Assembly: GCF_012767755.2 (NCBI RefSeq)
Contig: NZ_AP023189.1
Location: 5,520,001-5,584,000 of the forward strand
Source of the DNA: Pseudomonas tohonis
Lineage (GTDB): Bacteria > Pseudomonadota > Gammaproteobacteria > Pseudomonadales > Pseudomonadaceae
Length of the DNA stretch: 64,000 nt
Reading direction: 5' to 3'
The notes beneath the pieces are model-generated. The model saw only the letters and a list, made by a program, of their open reading frames with translations, was not told where the DNA came from and did not search any database. The position numbers and the translations under genes were made by a program. Shown piece by piece: positions 16,665 to 26,320 of the stretch (position 1 is the stretch's first letter; each line of letters opens with the position of its first letter).

Positions 16665-16692
16665 TTGTACAAATACGGGCATCTGGTATAAG
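16665..16692 (+). promoter_or_regulatory. Candidate light-type promoter of the folM operon
   Basis: A third box, TTGTACAA at 16665-16672, doubles as a -35 element. After a 16-base spacer a -10 element TATAAG lies at 16687-16692, and the folM ATG follows 49 bases later. A regulator binding the box would contact or block RNA polymerase directly. Confidence 0.55.
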
Positions 16693-16741
16693 TTTTCAGC
16701 ATTCCGCCCTCCCCCGGGCATCGTCCTGCCTCGAGGCCCCC

Positions 16742-17452
16742 ATGAGCCCTTCGGCCGCTCCCATCCTGATCACCGGCGCCAGCCAGCGCGTGGGCCTGCA
16801 TTGCGCCGAGCGCCTGCTGGACGACGGCCAGCCGGTGATCATCAGCTACCGCACCGAGCGCGATGGCGTGCACCGACTGCGTGAGCGCGGGGCCTGCGTG
16901 ATCGCGGCGGACTTCTCGGACGAAGCCGGGATCCTCGCCTTCATCGAACGTCTCAAGGCCGCCACACCGCACCTGCGGGCCATCGTGCACAACGCCTCCG
17001 ACTGGCTCACCGAAGCCCCCGGCCACGAAGCCGAGGCCTTCCAACGGATGTTCAGCGTGCACATGCTGGCGCCCTACCTGATCAACCTGCACGCCGAGGC
17101 GCTGCTGCGCCACGGTGGTCCGGCCGACATCGTCCACATCAGCGACGACGTGGCGCGCAAGGGCAGCGAGAAGCGCATCGCCTACTGCGCCAGCAAGGCC
17201 GGGCTGGACAACCTCACCCTCTCCTTCGCCGCCCGCTACGCCCCGGCCATCAAGGTCAACGGCATCGCGCCGGCGCTGGTGATGTTCAACGACAACGACG
17301 ACGCGGCGTACCGCGAGAAGACCCTGGCCAAATCCGCGCTGGGCATCGAGCCGGGCGCCGAGGTGGTCTACCAGGGCCTGCGCTACCTGCTGGACAACCC
17401 CTACGTCACCGGCACCACCCTGACACTGAACGGTGGCCGTCACCTCAAGTGA
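16742..17452 (+). CDS. folM: Dihydromonapterin reductase FolM
   Basis: This 236-residue SDR starts at ATG 16742 with GAGG upstream. It has [26 protein letters not shown] and the catalytic YCASK, and closes with [13 protein letters not shown], all typical of FolM. FolM reduces dihydromonapterin to tetrahydromonapterin with NADPH; in Pseudomonas this pterin is the cofactor of phenylalanine hydroxylase. It is followed 22 bases later by folE and then folX, giving a complete short route. TGTACA boxes upstream suggest light control of the operon. Confidence 0.93.
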   Translation: MSPSAAPILITGASQRVGLHCAERLLDDGQPVIISYRTERDGVHRLRERGACVIAADFSDEAGILAFIERLKAATPHLRAIVHNASDWLTEAPGHEAEAFQRMFSVHMLAPYLINLHAEALLRHGGPADIVHISDDVARKGSEKRIAYCASKAGLDNLTLSFAARYAPAIKVNGIAPALVMFNDNDDAAYREKTLAKSALGIEPGAEVVYQGLRYLLDNPYVTGTTLTLNGGRHLK

Positions 17453-17474
17453 GGCGGCCGCGAGGAAACCATCG

Positions 17475-18035
17475 ATGAGCGAACAACTGCCCCACCATTA
17501 CCGGGAAATCCTTCTCGGCCTGGGCGAAGACCCGCAGCGCGAAGGCCTGCTGGACACCCCCAAGCGCGCCGCCAAGGCCATGCGCTACCTGTGCCACGGC
17601 TACGAACAATCGCTCGACGAGATCGTCAACGGCGCGCTGTTCGCGTCCGACAACGACGAGATGGTCATCGTGCGGGACATCGAGCTCTATTCCCTCTGCG
17701 AGCACCACCTGCTGCCCTTCATCGGCAAGGCCCATGTGGCGTACATTCCCACCGGCAAGGTGCTGGGGCTGTCCAAGGTGGCGCGCATCGTCGACATGTT
17801 CGCGCGCCGGCTGCAGATCCAGGAGAACCTGACCCGGCAGATCGCCGAAGCGATCCGAAGCGTGACCGGCGCGGCCGGAGTGGCCGTGGTCATCGAGGCC
17901 CAGCACATGTGCATGATGATGCGTGGCGTGGAGAAGCAGAATTCGCAGATGCTCACCTCGGTGATGCTCGGCGCCTTCCGCGAGAGCTCGACGACCCGTC
18001 ACGAATTCCTGCAACTGATTGGACGGAGCAAGTAA
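17475..18035 (+). CDS. folE: GTP cyclohydrolase I
   Basis: This 186-residue type I GTP cyclohydrolase has the zinc ligands in LCEHHLLPF and QHMCMMMRG and the catalytic [17 protein letters not shown] and [12 protein letters not shown] segments. It converts GTP to dihydroneopterin triphosphate, the first step to folate and monapterin. The start at 17475 ([13 protein letters not shown]) follows a GAGGAAACC ribosome site. It lies between folM and folX in one operon, so it probably supplies tetrahydromonapterin rather than bulk folate; another folE copy may exist outside the window. folE is one of the genes reported as light-induced in P. putida. Confidence 0.95.
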   Translation: MSEQLPHHYREILLGLGEDPQREGLLDTPKRAAKAMRYLCHGYEQSLDEIVNGALFASDNDEMVIVRDIELYSLCEHHLLPFIGKAHVAYIPTGKVLGLSKVARIVDMFARRLQIQENLTRQIAEAIRSVTGAAGVAVVIEAQHMCMMMRGVEKQNSQMLTSVMLGAFRESSTTRHEFLQLIGRSK

Positions 18036-18037
18036 CA

Positions 18038-18409
18038 ATGCCGCGACTGGAGCCCGGAATGGCGCGAATCCGCGTCAAGGACCTGCGCCTGCGCACCTTC
18101 ATCGGGATCAAGGAAGAAGAGATCCTCAACAAGCAGGACGTGCTGATCAACCTGACCATCCTCTACCCCGCCGTGGAGGCCGTGGAAGGCAACGACATCG
18201 AGCACGCGCTCAACTACCGCACCATCACCAAGGCGATCATCCGCCACGTCGAGGAGAACCGCTTCGCCCTGCTGGAGCGCCTGACCCAGGAGATCCTCGA
18301 CCTGGTCATGGCCAACCCCAGCGTGCGCTACGCCGAAGTGGAAGTGGACAAGCCCCACGCCCTGCGTTTCGCCGAGTCGGTGTCCATCACCCTCGCCGGC
18401 CACCGCTGA
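18038..18409 (+). CDS. folX: Dihydroneopterin triphosphate 2'-epimerase FolX
   Basis: This 123-residue protein of the FolB/FolX fold has [27 protein letters not shown], the catalytic region [28 protein letters not shown] and a [11 protein letters not shown] close. FolX epimerises dihydroneopterin triphosphate to the monapterin isomer. The fusion of folM, folE and folX in one operon, two bases after folE, favours FolX over FolB aldolase. Confidence 0.92.
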   Translation: MPRLEPGMARIRVKDLRLRTFIGIKEEEILNKQDVLINLTILYPAVEAVEGNDIEHALNYRTITKAIIRHVEENRFALLERLTQEILDLVMANPSVRYAEVEVDKPHALRFAESVSITLAGHR

Positions 18410-18421
18410 GGCAACCCCTTG

Positions 18422-18444
18422 ATGCCCGGCCGCTCGCCGGGCAT
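18422..18444 (+). terminator. Hairpin after folX
   Basis: The stem ATGCCCGGC/GCCGGGCAT with a 5-base loop lies 12 bases after the folX stop. No T-run follows, so termination may be partial. Confidence 0.45.
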
Positions 18445-18509
18445 TGCCGCAGCCGCGAGCCACTCTTATCATCCCGGCGCACCCGCCACCCGAGCCCAGG
18501 AGTACTGCG

Positions 18510-18803
18510 ATGAACGAGCAAGAACGCCTCGAACTCGAAGCCGCCGCCTTCCGCCAACTGGTCCAGCACCTGCGCAGCCGCCCGGACGTGCAGAACATCG
18601 ACCTGATGAACCTCGCCGGCTTCTGCCGCAACTGCCTGTCCAAGTGGTACAAGGCCGCCGCCGACGACCTCGGCGTCGAAGTCACCCCCGACCAGGCCCG
18701 CGAAGAGGTCTACGGCATGCCCTATGCAGACTGGAAGGCCAAGTACCAGAAAGAAGCCAGCGCCGAGCAGCAAGCGGCCTTCAACAAAGCGAACAAAGAA
18801 TGA
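18510..18803 (+). CDS. DUF1244 family protein
   Basis: This 97-residue protein matches DUF1244, small cytosolic helical proteins with a conserved cysteine pair (NLAGFCRNCLSKWYKAA) and GMPYADWKAKYQKEASAEQ. The molecular role is not known. AGGAG stands before the ATG. It overlaps the following HopJ-type gene by four bases (ATGA), so the two are translated together. Confidence 0.88.
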   Translation: MNEQERLELEAAAFRQLVQHLRSRPDVQNIDLMNLAGFCRNCLSKWYKAAADDLGVEVTPDQAREEVYGMPYADWKAKYQKEASAEQQAAFNKANKE

Positions 18804-19138
18804 CCCTGATCGATTTCCGCGCCCGCCTGCGCAGCGGCCAGCACGCCTTCGCCGACACCCTGGCGTTCATCGCCGCCGGCTACGACTACCAACCCACCGC
18901 CTTCGCCAACGGCAAGGTGGAGAACGCCGCCGGGCAGAACGAGGGCTCCTGCAAGACCCTCGGCCTGGCCCTGCTCGAAGGCCTCGGCCTGGAAGAGGCG
19001 CTGCTGGCCTTCGGCGAGCACTACCGCGCCGTCCTGGCCACGCCGCAAGGCAGCGACCACGGCAACATCCGCGCCCTCATGGAAACCGGACTGGCCGGTG
19101 TCCGCTTCGACGGCGAACCGCTCAAGCGCAAGGCCTGA
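18800..19138 (+). CDS. HopJ-type family protein
   Basis: This 112-residue protein resembles HopJ/HopPmaJ proteins (FIAAGYDYQPTAFANGKVENAAGQNEGSCKTLGLALLEG, YRAVLATPQGSDHGNIRALM). The name comes from a plant-pathogen effector screen, but the family is widespread in bacteria without type III secretion, and a housekeeping role is likelier here. It overlaps DUF1244 by four bases, a pairing that suggests a shared function. Confidence 0.85.
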   Translation: MTLIDFRARLRSGQHAFADTLAFIAAGYDYQPTAFANGKVENAAGQNEGSCKTLGLALLEGLGLEEALLAFGEHYRAVLATPQGSDHGNIRALMETGLAGVRFDGEPLKRKA

Positions 19139-19309
19139 GGCGGTGCCGGGCAGCGCTCCGGGCTGCTGCTCATCTGTCAGAGAAAGCTGACATACGTCAC
19201 AAAGGGAACAACGTATCCTGCGCGACGTAACGGGAACACCAGGGACGGTGTCCTACGCATATACGCCCGTTGTGCGTTCCCCTTCCCGTGCAGTTTCGGA
19301 GTCGCATGG

Positions 19310-19912
19310 ATGCAACAGACCCTCGTTTGGAAACCCTGGACCAACCCCGGCATCGAGAACCTGCGCCTGCATGTCGACAGCGCCGGTATCCACGCCAGCA
19401 GCCACCTCATGCTCAGTGCCGGCGGACAGAGCTTCGCCGCCACCTACGTGCTCGACTACGACCCCTGCTGGCGCTTCCGCAGCCTGTGGATAAAGGTCGA
19501 CAACCATGGCCAGGCCAGCCTGCGCCTGCAGCGCGACATCCGTGGCCAGTGGCGCCTGGACGGCCAGCCGCGCGGTGACCTCGACGCCTGCCAGCAGGTG
19601 ATGCTCTCCGCCAGCCCCTTCACCCATACGCCGATCCTGCAGCGCAGCGCCCTCGAATGCGGCCAGAGCGAGGAGGTGCAGATCGCCTTCATCGACCTGC
19701 CCAGCCTCGCCGTGCAGGCTCGCAGCCAGCGCTATCAATGCCTGCGCCGGCAAGCGGAACAGACCCTCTACCGTTGCGAACCCCAGGGCCGGCACAGCAC
19801 TGAACTTGCCCTCGACCCCAACGGCCTGGTGCTCAAGGCCAGCGACCAGTTCCTGCGCATCAGCGCCCGCACCCTGAGCCTGGACGAATTGCCCATCAGT
19901 ACCCTGGTGTGA
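19310..19912 (+). CDS. Putative glycolipid-binding (DUF1089) family protein
   Basis: The protein has 200 residues from ATG 19310, without a signal peptide. The start (MQQTLVWKPWTNPGIENLRL), the central YVLDYDPCWRFRSLWI and the late FIDLPSLAVQARSQRYQCL are typical of the putative glycolipid-binding (DUF1089) family. Members have a spiral beta-roll related to LolA-type folds. The ligand in this organism is unknown. It stands alone, ended by a bidirectional terminator shared with trxB. Confidence 0.85.
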   Translation: MQQTLVWKPWTNPGIENLRLHVDSAGIHASSHLMLSAGGQSFAATYVLDYDPCWRFRSLWIKVDNHGQASLRLQRDIRGQWRLDGQPRGDLDACQQVMLSASPFTHTPILQRSALECGQSEEVQIAFIDLPSLAVQARSQRYQCLRRQAEQTLYRCEPQGRHSTELALDPNGLVLKASDQFLRISARTLSLDELPISTLV

Positions 19913-19925
19913 ATCCCGCGCCATG

Positions 19926-19953
19926 AAAAAGCCCCGCCGAAGCGGGGCTTTTT
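19926..19953. terminator. Bidirectional terminator between DUF1089 and trxB
   Basis: The stem AAGCCCCGC/GCGGGGCTT, with a CGAA tetraloop, is flanked by As on the left and Ts on the right, so it serves both convergent genes. Confidence 0.9.
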
Positions 19954-20017
19954 GTTCACGAGGATGACGTGCACCCTAGGTTGGCGCCGAGCGCAGCGAG
20001 GCCCGACACCTGGACAG

Positions 20018-21160
<1,143 letters not shown>

Positions 21161-21250
21161 CTATCGCTGGATGGGAAGCGCGACGCAGCCGCTTTTACCG
21201 GTCACGCAAAGCCGGTAAGGTCGCGCCATGTCCACCCTCTGGAGTCCTCG

Positions 21251-22000
21251 ATGCCCGCCCCCGCCCTGTCCGGCCCGCAATACCTCGGCGAAGGCCTGAA
21301 ACTCATCCTCAGCCCCGGCCTGCGCCTGTTCGTGCTGCTGCCGCTGACGCTCAACCTGGTGCTGTTCATCGCCCTGATCGGCTTCGCCATGCAGCAGTTC
21401 AGCGGCTGGGTGGATGCCTTCATGCCCAGCCTGCCGAGCTGGGCGAGCTTCCTCGAATACCTGATCTGGCCGCTGTTCGTGATCCTGGTACTGCTGCTGG
21501 TGTTCTTCAGCTTCACCATGATCGCCAACATCATCGCCGCGCCCTTCAACGGCTTCCTGGCCGAGAAGGTGGAAGTGGTGGTGCGCGGCCAGGACGACTT
21601 CCCCCCCTTCAGCTGGGCCGAGCTCACCGCCATGGTGCCGCGCACCGTGGGACGCGAGCTGCGCAAGCTGGGCTACTTCCTGCCTCGGGCCATCGGCCTG
21701 CTGATCCTCAGCTTCATCCCCGGGGTGAACCTGGTGGCGACGCCGCTGTGGTTCCTCTTCGGCGTGTGGATGATGGCCGTGCAGTACATCGACTACCCGG
21801 CGGACAACCACAAGCTCGGCTGGAACGAGATGCTTGCCTGGCTGCGCGAGAAGCGCTGGCAGAGCCTGGGCTTCGGCGGCTCGGTGTACCTGGCGCTGCT
21901 GATCCCCTTCGTCAACATCGTGATGATGCCCGCCGCCGTCGCCGGGGCCACCCTGTTCTGGGTCCGTGAAGGCGGCGAGAAGGCCCTGCCGCAGGCCTGA
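21251..22000 (+). CDS. cysZ: Sulfate transporter CysZ
   Basis: This 249-residue membrane protein has long hydrophobic helices ([58 protein letters not shown]) and the conserved [11 protein letters not shown] segment of CysZ. CysZ brings sulfate across the inner membrane for cysteine synthesis. GGAG precedes the ATG. The 276-base gap to trxB holds no other gene. Confidence 0.92.
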   Translation: MPAPALSGPQYLGEGLKLILSPGLRLFVLLPLTLNLVLFIALIGFAMQQFSGWVDAFMPSLPSWASFLEYLIWPLFVILVLLLVFFSFTMIANIIAAPFNGFLAEKVEVVVRGQDDFPPFSWAELTAMVPRTVGRELRKLGYFLPRAIGLLILSFIPGVNLVATPLWFLFGVWMMAVQYIDYPADNHKLGWNEMLAWLREKRWQSLGFGGSVYLALLIPFVNIVMMPAAVAGATLFWVREGGEKALPQA

Positions 22001-22068
22001 ACCACCCCGCCCCGGCCGCTCGCGCCGGGGCTGTCACCCAGCCGTCATACAAATTTCACACTGGCTAC

Positions 22069-23283
22069 ATGGCGCTGATCGACACTGCATCCATGAGCCT
22101 GCTGCCCCTGAACATCTCGCTGATCAGCGAAACCTTCCTGCCGGAGATCAACGGCGTCGCCAATACCCTGGCGCGCCTGTGCGACGGCTTGCGTGCCCGT
22201 GGCCACCGCCTGCAACTGGTGCGCCCGCGCCAGGCTTGCGACCAGGGGGTCAAGAGCAGCGACGAGCTGCTGCTGGTGCGCGGCTGGCCACTGCCCGGCT
22301 ACCCCGGCCTGCAATGGGGCCAGTCGAGCCTGCACAAACTGCTCGCGCGCTGGAAGCGCAAACGCCCGGACGTGCTCTACATCGCCACCGAGGGCCCGCT
22401 CGGCCTCTCCGCCCTGCGCGCCGCGCGGCGCCTGGGCATCCCGGCGATCAGCGGCTTCCACACCAATTTCCAGCAGTACACCGGGCACTACGGCGTCGGC
22501 CTGCTGACCCGCCTGATGACCAACTACCTGCGCTGGTTCCACAACGCCTCGCAACTCACCCTGGTGCCCAGCGCCAGCCAGAGCGAGGAACTGCGGCGTC
22601 GCGGCTTCGAGCGCCTGGCGCTGCTCTCGCGCGGCGTCGACGGCCAGCTGTTCAACCCGGCCCGGCGCTGCGCCGCATTGCGTGAATCCTGGGGCCTGGG
22701 GCCGGACGACATCGCCGTGCTGCACGTGGGCCGCCTGGCGCCGGAGAAGAACCTCAAGCTGCTCGGCCCGACCTTCCGCGCCCTGCAGCAGGCTTATCCA
22801 CAGAAGACCATGAAGCTGATCCTGGTGGGCGACGGGCCGCAGCGTGCGCAACTCCAGGCGGAGCTGCCGGACGCCCTGTTCCGTGGCCTGCAGCGGGGCG
22901 AGGAGCTGGCCAGACACTACGCCTCCAGCGACCTGTTCCTGTTCCCCAGCCTCTCCGAGACCTTCGGCAACGTGGTGCTCGAAGCCCTCGCCTCCGGGCT
23001 CGGCGTGGTGGCCTTCGACCAGGCCGCGGCGGCGCAGCACATCCGCCACGGGCACAACGGCGCACTGGCGATGCCGGATGTACCGGTGACCTTCAGCGAT
23101 GCCGCCTGCTGGCTGCTGGAAGACAGCGAGACCCTGCGCCGGGTGCGCCTGAACGCGCGCCAGCATGCGGGCCGCCAGGGCTGGGAAGCGATCATCCAGC
23201 AGTTCGAGCAGCACCTGCACAACGTCCACAAGGCGCCGCCCGAGCCCCAGACGGCACCGGGGCTAGACCGCCTGCAGCGCTGA
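22069..23283 (+). CDS. Glycosyltransferase family 4 (MgtA/GumH-like)
   Basis: This 404-residue GT-B enzyme has the N-terminal acceptor loop ISETFLPEINGVANTLARL, the central VLHVGRLAPEKNL nucleotide-sugar motif and the EX7E motif in FLFPSLSETFGNVVLEALASGLGVVAFD. It resembles mannosyltransferases acting on membrane lipids. The acceptor is unknown. ATG 22093 (MSLLPLNISL) is an alternative start; neither has a clear ribosome site. Its stop is directly adjacent to the end of the convergent DegV gene. Confidence 0.87.
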   Translation: MALIDTASMSLLPLNISLISETFLPEINGVANTLARLCDGLRARGHRLQLVRPRQACDQGVKSSDELLLVRGWPLPGYPGLQWGQSSLHKLLARWKRKRPDVLYIATEGPLGLSALRAARRLGIPAISGFHTNFQQYTGHYGVGLLTRLMTNYLRWFHNASQLTLVPSASQSEELRRRGFERLALLSRGVDGQLFNPARRCAALRESWGLGPDDIAVLHVGRLAPEKNLKLLGPTFRALQQAYPQKTMKLILVGDGPQRAQLQAELPDALFRGLQRGEELARHYASSDLFLFPSLSETFGNVVLEALASGLGVVAFDQAAAAQHIRHGHNGALAMPDVPVTFSDAACWLLEDSETLRRVRLNARQHAGRQGWEAIIQQFEQHLHNVHKAPPEPQTAPGLDRLQR

Positions 23284-24243
23284 TCAGCCGAAGGGACGGG
23301 GCGGCGCGGCGAAGGCCAGGCTCAGGGCGCCCTTGCCCAGGTTGATGGCCCCGGTGGGGCTGAGCATCGCCACCTGCAGGTTCACCTCGCGCTGGGCGCA
23401 GGTCGCCTCCAGCTGGGCGAACCCCGGCAGGTCGCGCACCACCGACAGGTCACCCGCATAACTCAGGCACAGCTGCGGCGCCAGCAGCTCGCCGGCCAGT
23501 ACCTGGGCGGTGGCGTGGGCCAGCAGCTTCTCTGCCGCGCGTTCGAAGCTCGGCGCCAGCGAAACGGGCTTGTCCTCGCCCTGCTGCACGCTGATCACCG
23601 GTTTCACGTCCAGCAGCGAGCCCAGCCCCAAGGCCGCGCCGCGCATGCGGTCGAGCAGGCCGCCGCGCTCACCCTTCTGGAAGCCGCGCCGGCGCAGGTG
23701 GCCGAGGTCGTCGGCGATGAGGAAGGTGCAGACGCTTTCCGACAACTGCTCCAGGCGCGCACGCACGGCGCTCGGGTGGGCGCCACCGGCGAGCAGCCGG
23801 GCCGCCTCGGCTGCGAGCACGGCACTGCCGGCGAACATGCTGCGGCCATCCACCACGCGCATGGCGAAGGGGCTGTTGAGGCCGGCCTCGGCACGGCGCT
23901 CACGGTAATGCTGGAGCAGGCCGAAGGAGGCCTGGGTGGCGTGCTCGAAGATCGAGCTGCGCAGGCTGGAGATGGTCAGGCAGATGACGTGGTCGTAGGC
24001 GGTCACCAGCTCTTCGAGGAACCACTGCTGCATCTCCGCCACCGACAGCGCATCGCTGTGGTCCTCGGGGGCGACGCTGGCCAGCTGCTCGGCATAGAAC
24101 TGCCGCGTGGCTTCCGGCACGCGACGGTCCACCAGGGCGTCCCGCCCCAGGTGGATACGGATCGGCAGCACACGGATGCCGTGGGCGGCGAGGAATTCCT
24201 GAGGCAGGTCACAAGTGGCATCCACTACCAGTCCAGTGCGCAT
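23284..24243 (-). CDS. DegV family fatty-acid-binding protein
   Basis: The protein has 319 residues from ATG 24243, with GGAG eight bases upstream. It begins MRTGLVVDATCDLPQEFLAAHGIRVLPIRIHLG, as DegV proteins do, and contains DHVICLTISSLRSSIFEHA and PFAMRVVDGRSMFAGSAVLAAEAARLL. DegV proteins bind a fatty acid between two domains; some present acyl phosphate to fatty acid kinase. No kinase gene is adjacent. Confidence 0.9.
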   Translation of the reverse strand: MRTGLVVDATCDLPQEFLAAHGIRVLPIRIHLGRDALVDRRVPEATRQFYAEQLASVAPEDHSDALSVAEMQQWFLEELVTAYDHVICLTISSLRSSIFEHATQASFGLLQHYRERRAEAGLNSPFAMRVVDGRSMFAGSAVLAAEAARLLAGGAHPSAVRARLEQLSESVCTFLIADDLGHLRRRGFQKGERGGLLDRMRGAALGLGSLLDVKPVISVQQGEDKPVSLAPSFERAAEKLLAHATAQVLAGELLAPQLCLSYAGDLSVVRDLPGFAQLEATCAQREVNLQVAMLSPTGAINLGKGALSLAFAAPPRPFG

Positions 24244-24360
24244 GACGACTACTCCTTCGGCCGGTGAACCGGCGCTTGTTGTGATGTTCGCGACCATGCG
24301 CCTTCCACCCGGCCAAGTCAGCCCAACCGATTGAGGGTTCGACGGGATATCGCGAGGCAT

Positions 24361-24386
24361 AAAAAAGCCCCGCACGAGACGGGGCT
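24361..24386 (-). terminator. Terminator of the Old Yellow Enzyme gene
   Basis: The stem AGCCCCG/CGGGGCT, followed on the minus strand by six Ts, lies about 45 bases past the stop codon. Confidence 0.85.
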
Positions 24387-24429
24387 GGAAATGGGTGCGC
24401 CGGCCAGGCCGGCGCACCGGGGGTCATGC

Positions 24430-25539
24430 TCAGACCAGGCTGGTCAGGGCGTCGCGGCTGAACGGCAGGATGTCCTGCATGCGGCCTTCGCGGACCTTGG
24501 TCGCCCAGTCCGGGTCCACCAGCAGGGCGCGGCCCACGGCCACCAGGTCGAACTCCTCCTTGTTCAGGCGCTCCAGCAGGCCTTCGATGTTGGCCGGCTG
24601 GGCGACCTTGTCGGTCTTGACCATGAACTGCAGGAACTCGCCATCCAGACCGACGCTGCCGACGGTGATGGTGGGCTTGCCGGTGAGCTTGCGGGTCCAG
24701 CCGGCCAGGTTGAGGTCGGAGCCGTCGAACTCCGGCTCCCAGAAGCGGCGGGTGGAGCAATGGAAGATGTCCACGCCGGCATCGGACAGCGGCTTGAGGA
24801 AGGCGCCCAGCTCCTCGGCGGTCTGCACCAGGCGGGCGGTGTAGTCCTGCTGCTTCCACTGGGAGAAGCGGAAGATGATCGGGTAGTCCGGGCCTACGGC
24901 CTCGCGCACGGCCTTGATCACCTCGATGGCGAAGCGCGAGCGGTTGGCCAGGCTGCCGCCGTAGCCGTCGGTGCGCTGGTTGGTGCCTTCCCAGAAGAAC
25001 TGGTCGATCAGGTAGCCGTGGGCGCCGTGCAGTTCCACGCCATCCATGCCGATGGCCTTGGCGTCACGCGCAGCCTGGGCGTAGGCGGCGACGACCTCGT
25101 CGATGTCCTGCTGGGTCATGCCGTGGACCACCACCTGGCCGTCCTTGAGCTTCTCGCTGGGGCCGTAGCCGGGGACGCTGGCGTCCGGCTCGGTGCCCAG
25201 GCGACGGACGTTACCCACGTGCCACAGCTGCGGGACGATCTTGCCGCCTTCGGCGTGCACAGCATCGACCACCTGCTTCCAGCCGGCCAGGGCGTCCTCG
25301 CCGTAGAAGCGCGGGACGTGGGGGTAACCGTTGGCGGCCTGGTGGCCGATGGTGGTGCCTTCGGTGACGATCAGGCCGACGCCGGCCGCGGCACGGCGGC
25401 GGTAGTACTCGACCACCTGCTCGGTGGGCACGCCGCCCGGGGAGAAGGAGCGGGTCATGGGCGCCATCACCACGCGGGTCGGCAGCTCCAGGGCGCCGAG
25501 GCGGAAGGGGGCGAACAGGGCGTCTACGGATGCGGTCAT
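24430..25539 (-). CDS. NADH:flavin oxidoreductase, Old Yellow Enzyme family
   Basis: This 369-residue TIM-barrel FMN enzyme starts MTASVDALFAPFRLGALELPTRVVMAPMTRS and has the substrate-binding histidine pair in ELHGAHGYLIDQFFW and QRTDGYGGSLANRSRF. AGGAG stands seven bases before the ATG. OYE enzymes reduce activated C=C bonds or nitro compounds. It follows a TetR gene on the same strand, and both promoters hold the same 15-base operator, so electrophile-sensing control like NemR-NemA is likely (inferred). Confidence 0.9.
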   Translation of the reverse strand: MTASVDALFAPFRLGALELPTRVVMAPMTRSFSPGGVPTEQVVEYYRRRAAAGVGLIVTEGTTIGHQAANGYPHVPRFYGEDALAGWKQVVDAVHAEGGKIVPQLWHVGNVRRLGTEPDASVPGYGPSEKLKDGQVVVHGMTQQDIDEVVAAYAQAARDAKAIGMDGVELHGAHGYLIDQFFWEGTNQRTDGYGGSLANRSRFAIEVIKAVREAVGPDYPIIFRFSQWKQQDYTARLVQTAEELGAFLKPLSDAGVDIFHCSTRRFWEPEFDGSDLNLAGWTRKLTGKPTITVGSVGLDGEFLQFMVKTDKVAQPANIEGLLERLNKEEFDLVAVGRALLVDPDWATKVREGRMQDILPFSRDALTSLV

Positions 25540-25563
25540 CGGGGTCTCCTGATTCCGGCCAAG

Positions 25564-25578
25564 TGACCGGTCGTCTCG
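25564..25578. promoter_or_regulatory. TetR operator copy upstream of the OYE gene
   Basis: The 15 bases TGACCGGTCGTCTCG contain the palindrome GACCGGTC. They are identical, in the same orientation, to 26203-26217 in front of the TetR gene, and lie 25-39 bases before the OYE start. Confidence 0.7.
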
Positions 25579-25598
25579 TTTATGGGCTTTTTAGGGCG

Positions 25599-26189
25599 TC
25601 ACACCCGCAGCAGGCGCTGCAGGCGGGTCATGAAATCCAGCAGCGGCCGGGCGCCGGCACCGACCTTGAGGCGGGTGAGCACGCCCTGCCAGGCGTTGGC
25701 GATGAAGCCGGCGAGGTTGGCGCAGTCTTCGTCGGCCGGGAGCTCGCCGGCACGCTGGGCCTCTTCCAGGCAGGCCTGGAGGATGTCCGCCGAGCGCTGC
25801 AGGATGGCGTCCACCTGGGCACCGATGGCCGGCGACAGTTCGGCCATCTCGAAGCTCAGGCTGCCGATGAAGCAGTGGTATTCCAGCTTCTCGTGGCGGG
25901 TGAAGTGGCTGACCAGTTCACCGTAGTAGTCGAGCACCCGCTGGCATGGGCTTTTCGCCGGGTCGGAGAGCGCCTGGGCATAGCGCTCCAGTCGCGGCGC
26001 GTAGAGGTAGTCCAGCGCCTGCAAGGCGAAATCCTCCTTGCTGGCGAAGTAGTGGTAGAAGGACCCCTTGGGAATCCCCGCCGCCTGGACGATCTCCTGC
26101 ACACCGGTGCCGTGGTAGCCCGAGCGGGTCATCACGCCGGTGCCCTTGGCCAGGATCAGGTCACGCTTGTCGAGTCGGATGCTGTTCAT
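25599..26189 (-). CDS. TetR family regulator of the OYE gene
   Basis: The protein has 196 residues with a TetR HTH (GTGVQEIVQAAGIPKGSFYHYFASKEDFALQAL). ATG 26189 is chosen because the operator copy at 26203-26217 would overlap a longer version beginning at 26201. It is upstream of the OYE gene on the same strand with a 59-base gap. The shared operator implies it represses itself and the enzyme until a reactive electrophile binds. Confidence 0.88.
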   Translation of the reverse strand: MNSIRLDKRDLILAKGTGVMTRSGYHGTGVQEIVQAAGIPKGSFYHYFASKEDFALQALDYLYAPRLERYAQALSDPAKSPCQRVLDYYGELVSHFTRHEKLEYHCFIGSLSFEMAELSPAIGAQVDAILQRSADILQACLEEAQRAGELPADEDCANLAGFIANAWQGVLTRLKVGAGARPLLDFMTRLQRLLRV

Positions 26190-26202
26190 GGCGGCGAGCA
26201 TA

Positions 26203-26217
26203 TGACCGGTCGTCTCG
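26203..26217. promoter_or_regulatory. TetR operator copy upstream of the tetR gene
   Basis: The sequence is identical to the 15-base element at 25564-25578. Its right end is 14 bases from the regulator start codon, a position suited to autorepression. Confidence 0.7.
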
Positions 26218-26320
26218 CTCGGCACAGCACTATTGATCAGGGTGATTTTGGGTCAGAAAGCAGGCGCGGCTTACCCGAGGGTAATGCCCTGTCGTTGAGG
26301 TAATCAGGTGCGGGCCGATC

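Noticed and set aside
18800..19138. Type III secretion effector (HopJ)
   Set aside because: The family is found in many bacteria without type III secretion, and the gene is coupled to DUF1244 in a housekeeping context, so an effector role is not claimed.
24209..24859. Minus-strand open frame of 216 codons between DegV and the OYE gene
   Set aside because: It is a shifted frame of the OYE 3' half running across its terminator into the DegV start; the composition is Arg/Pro-rich and meaningless.
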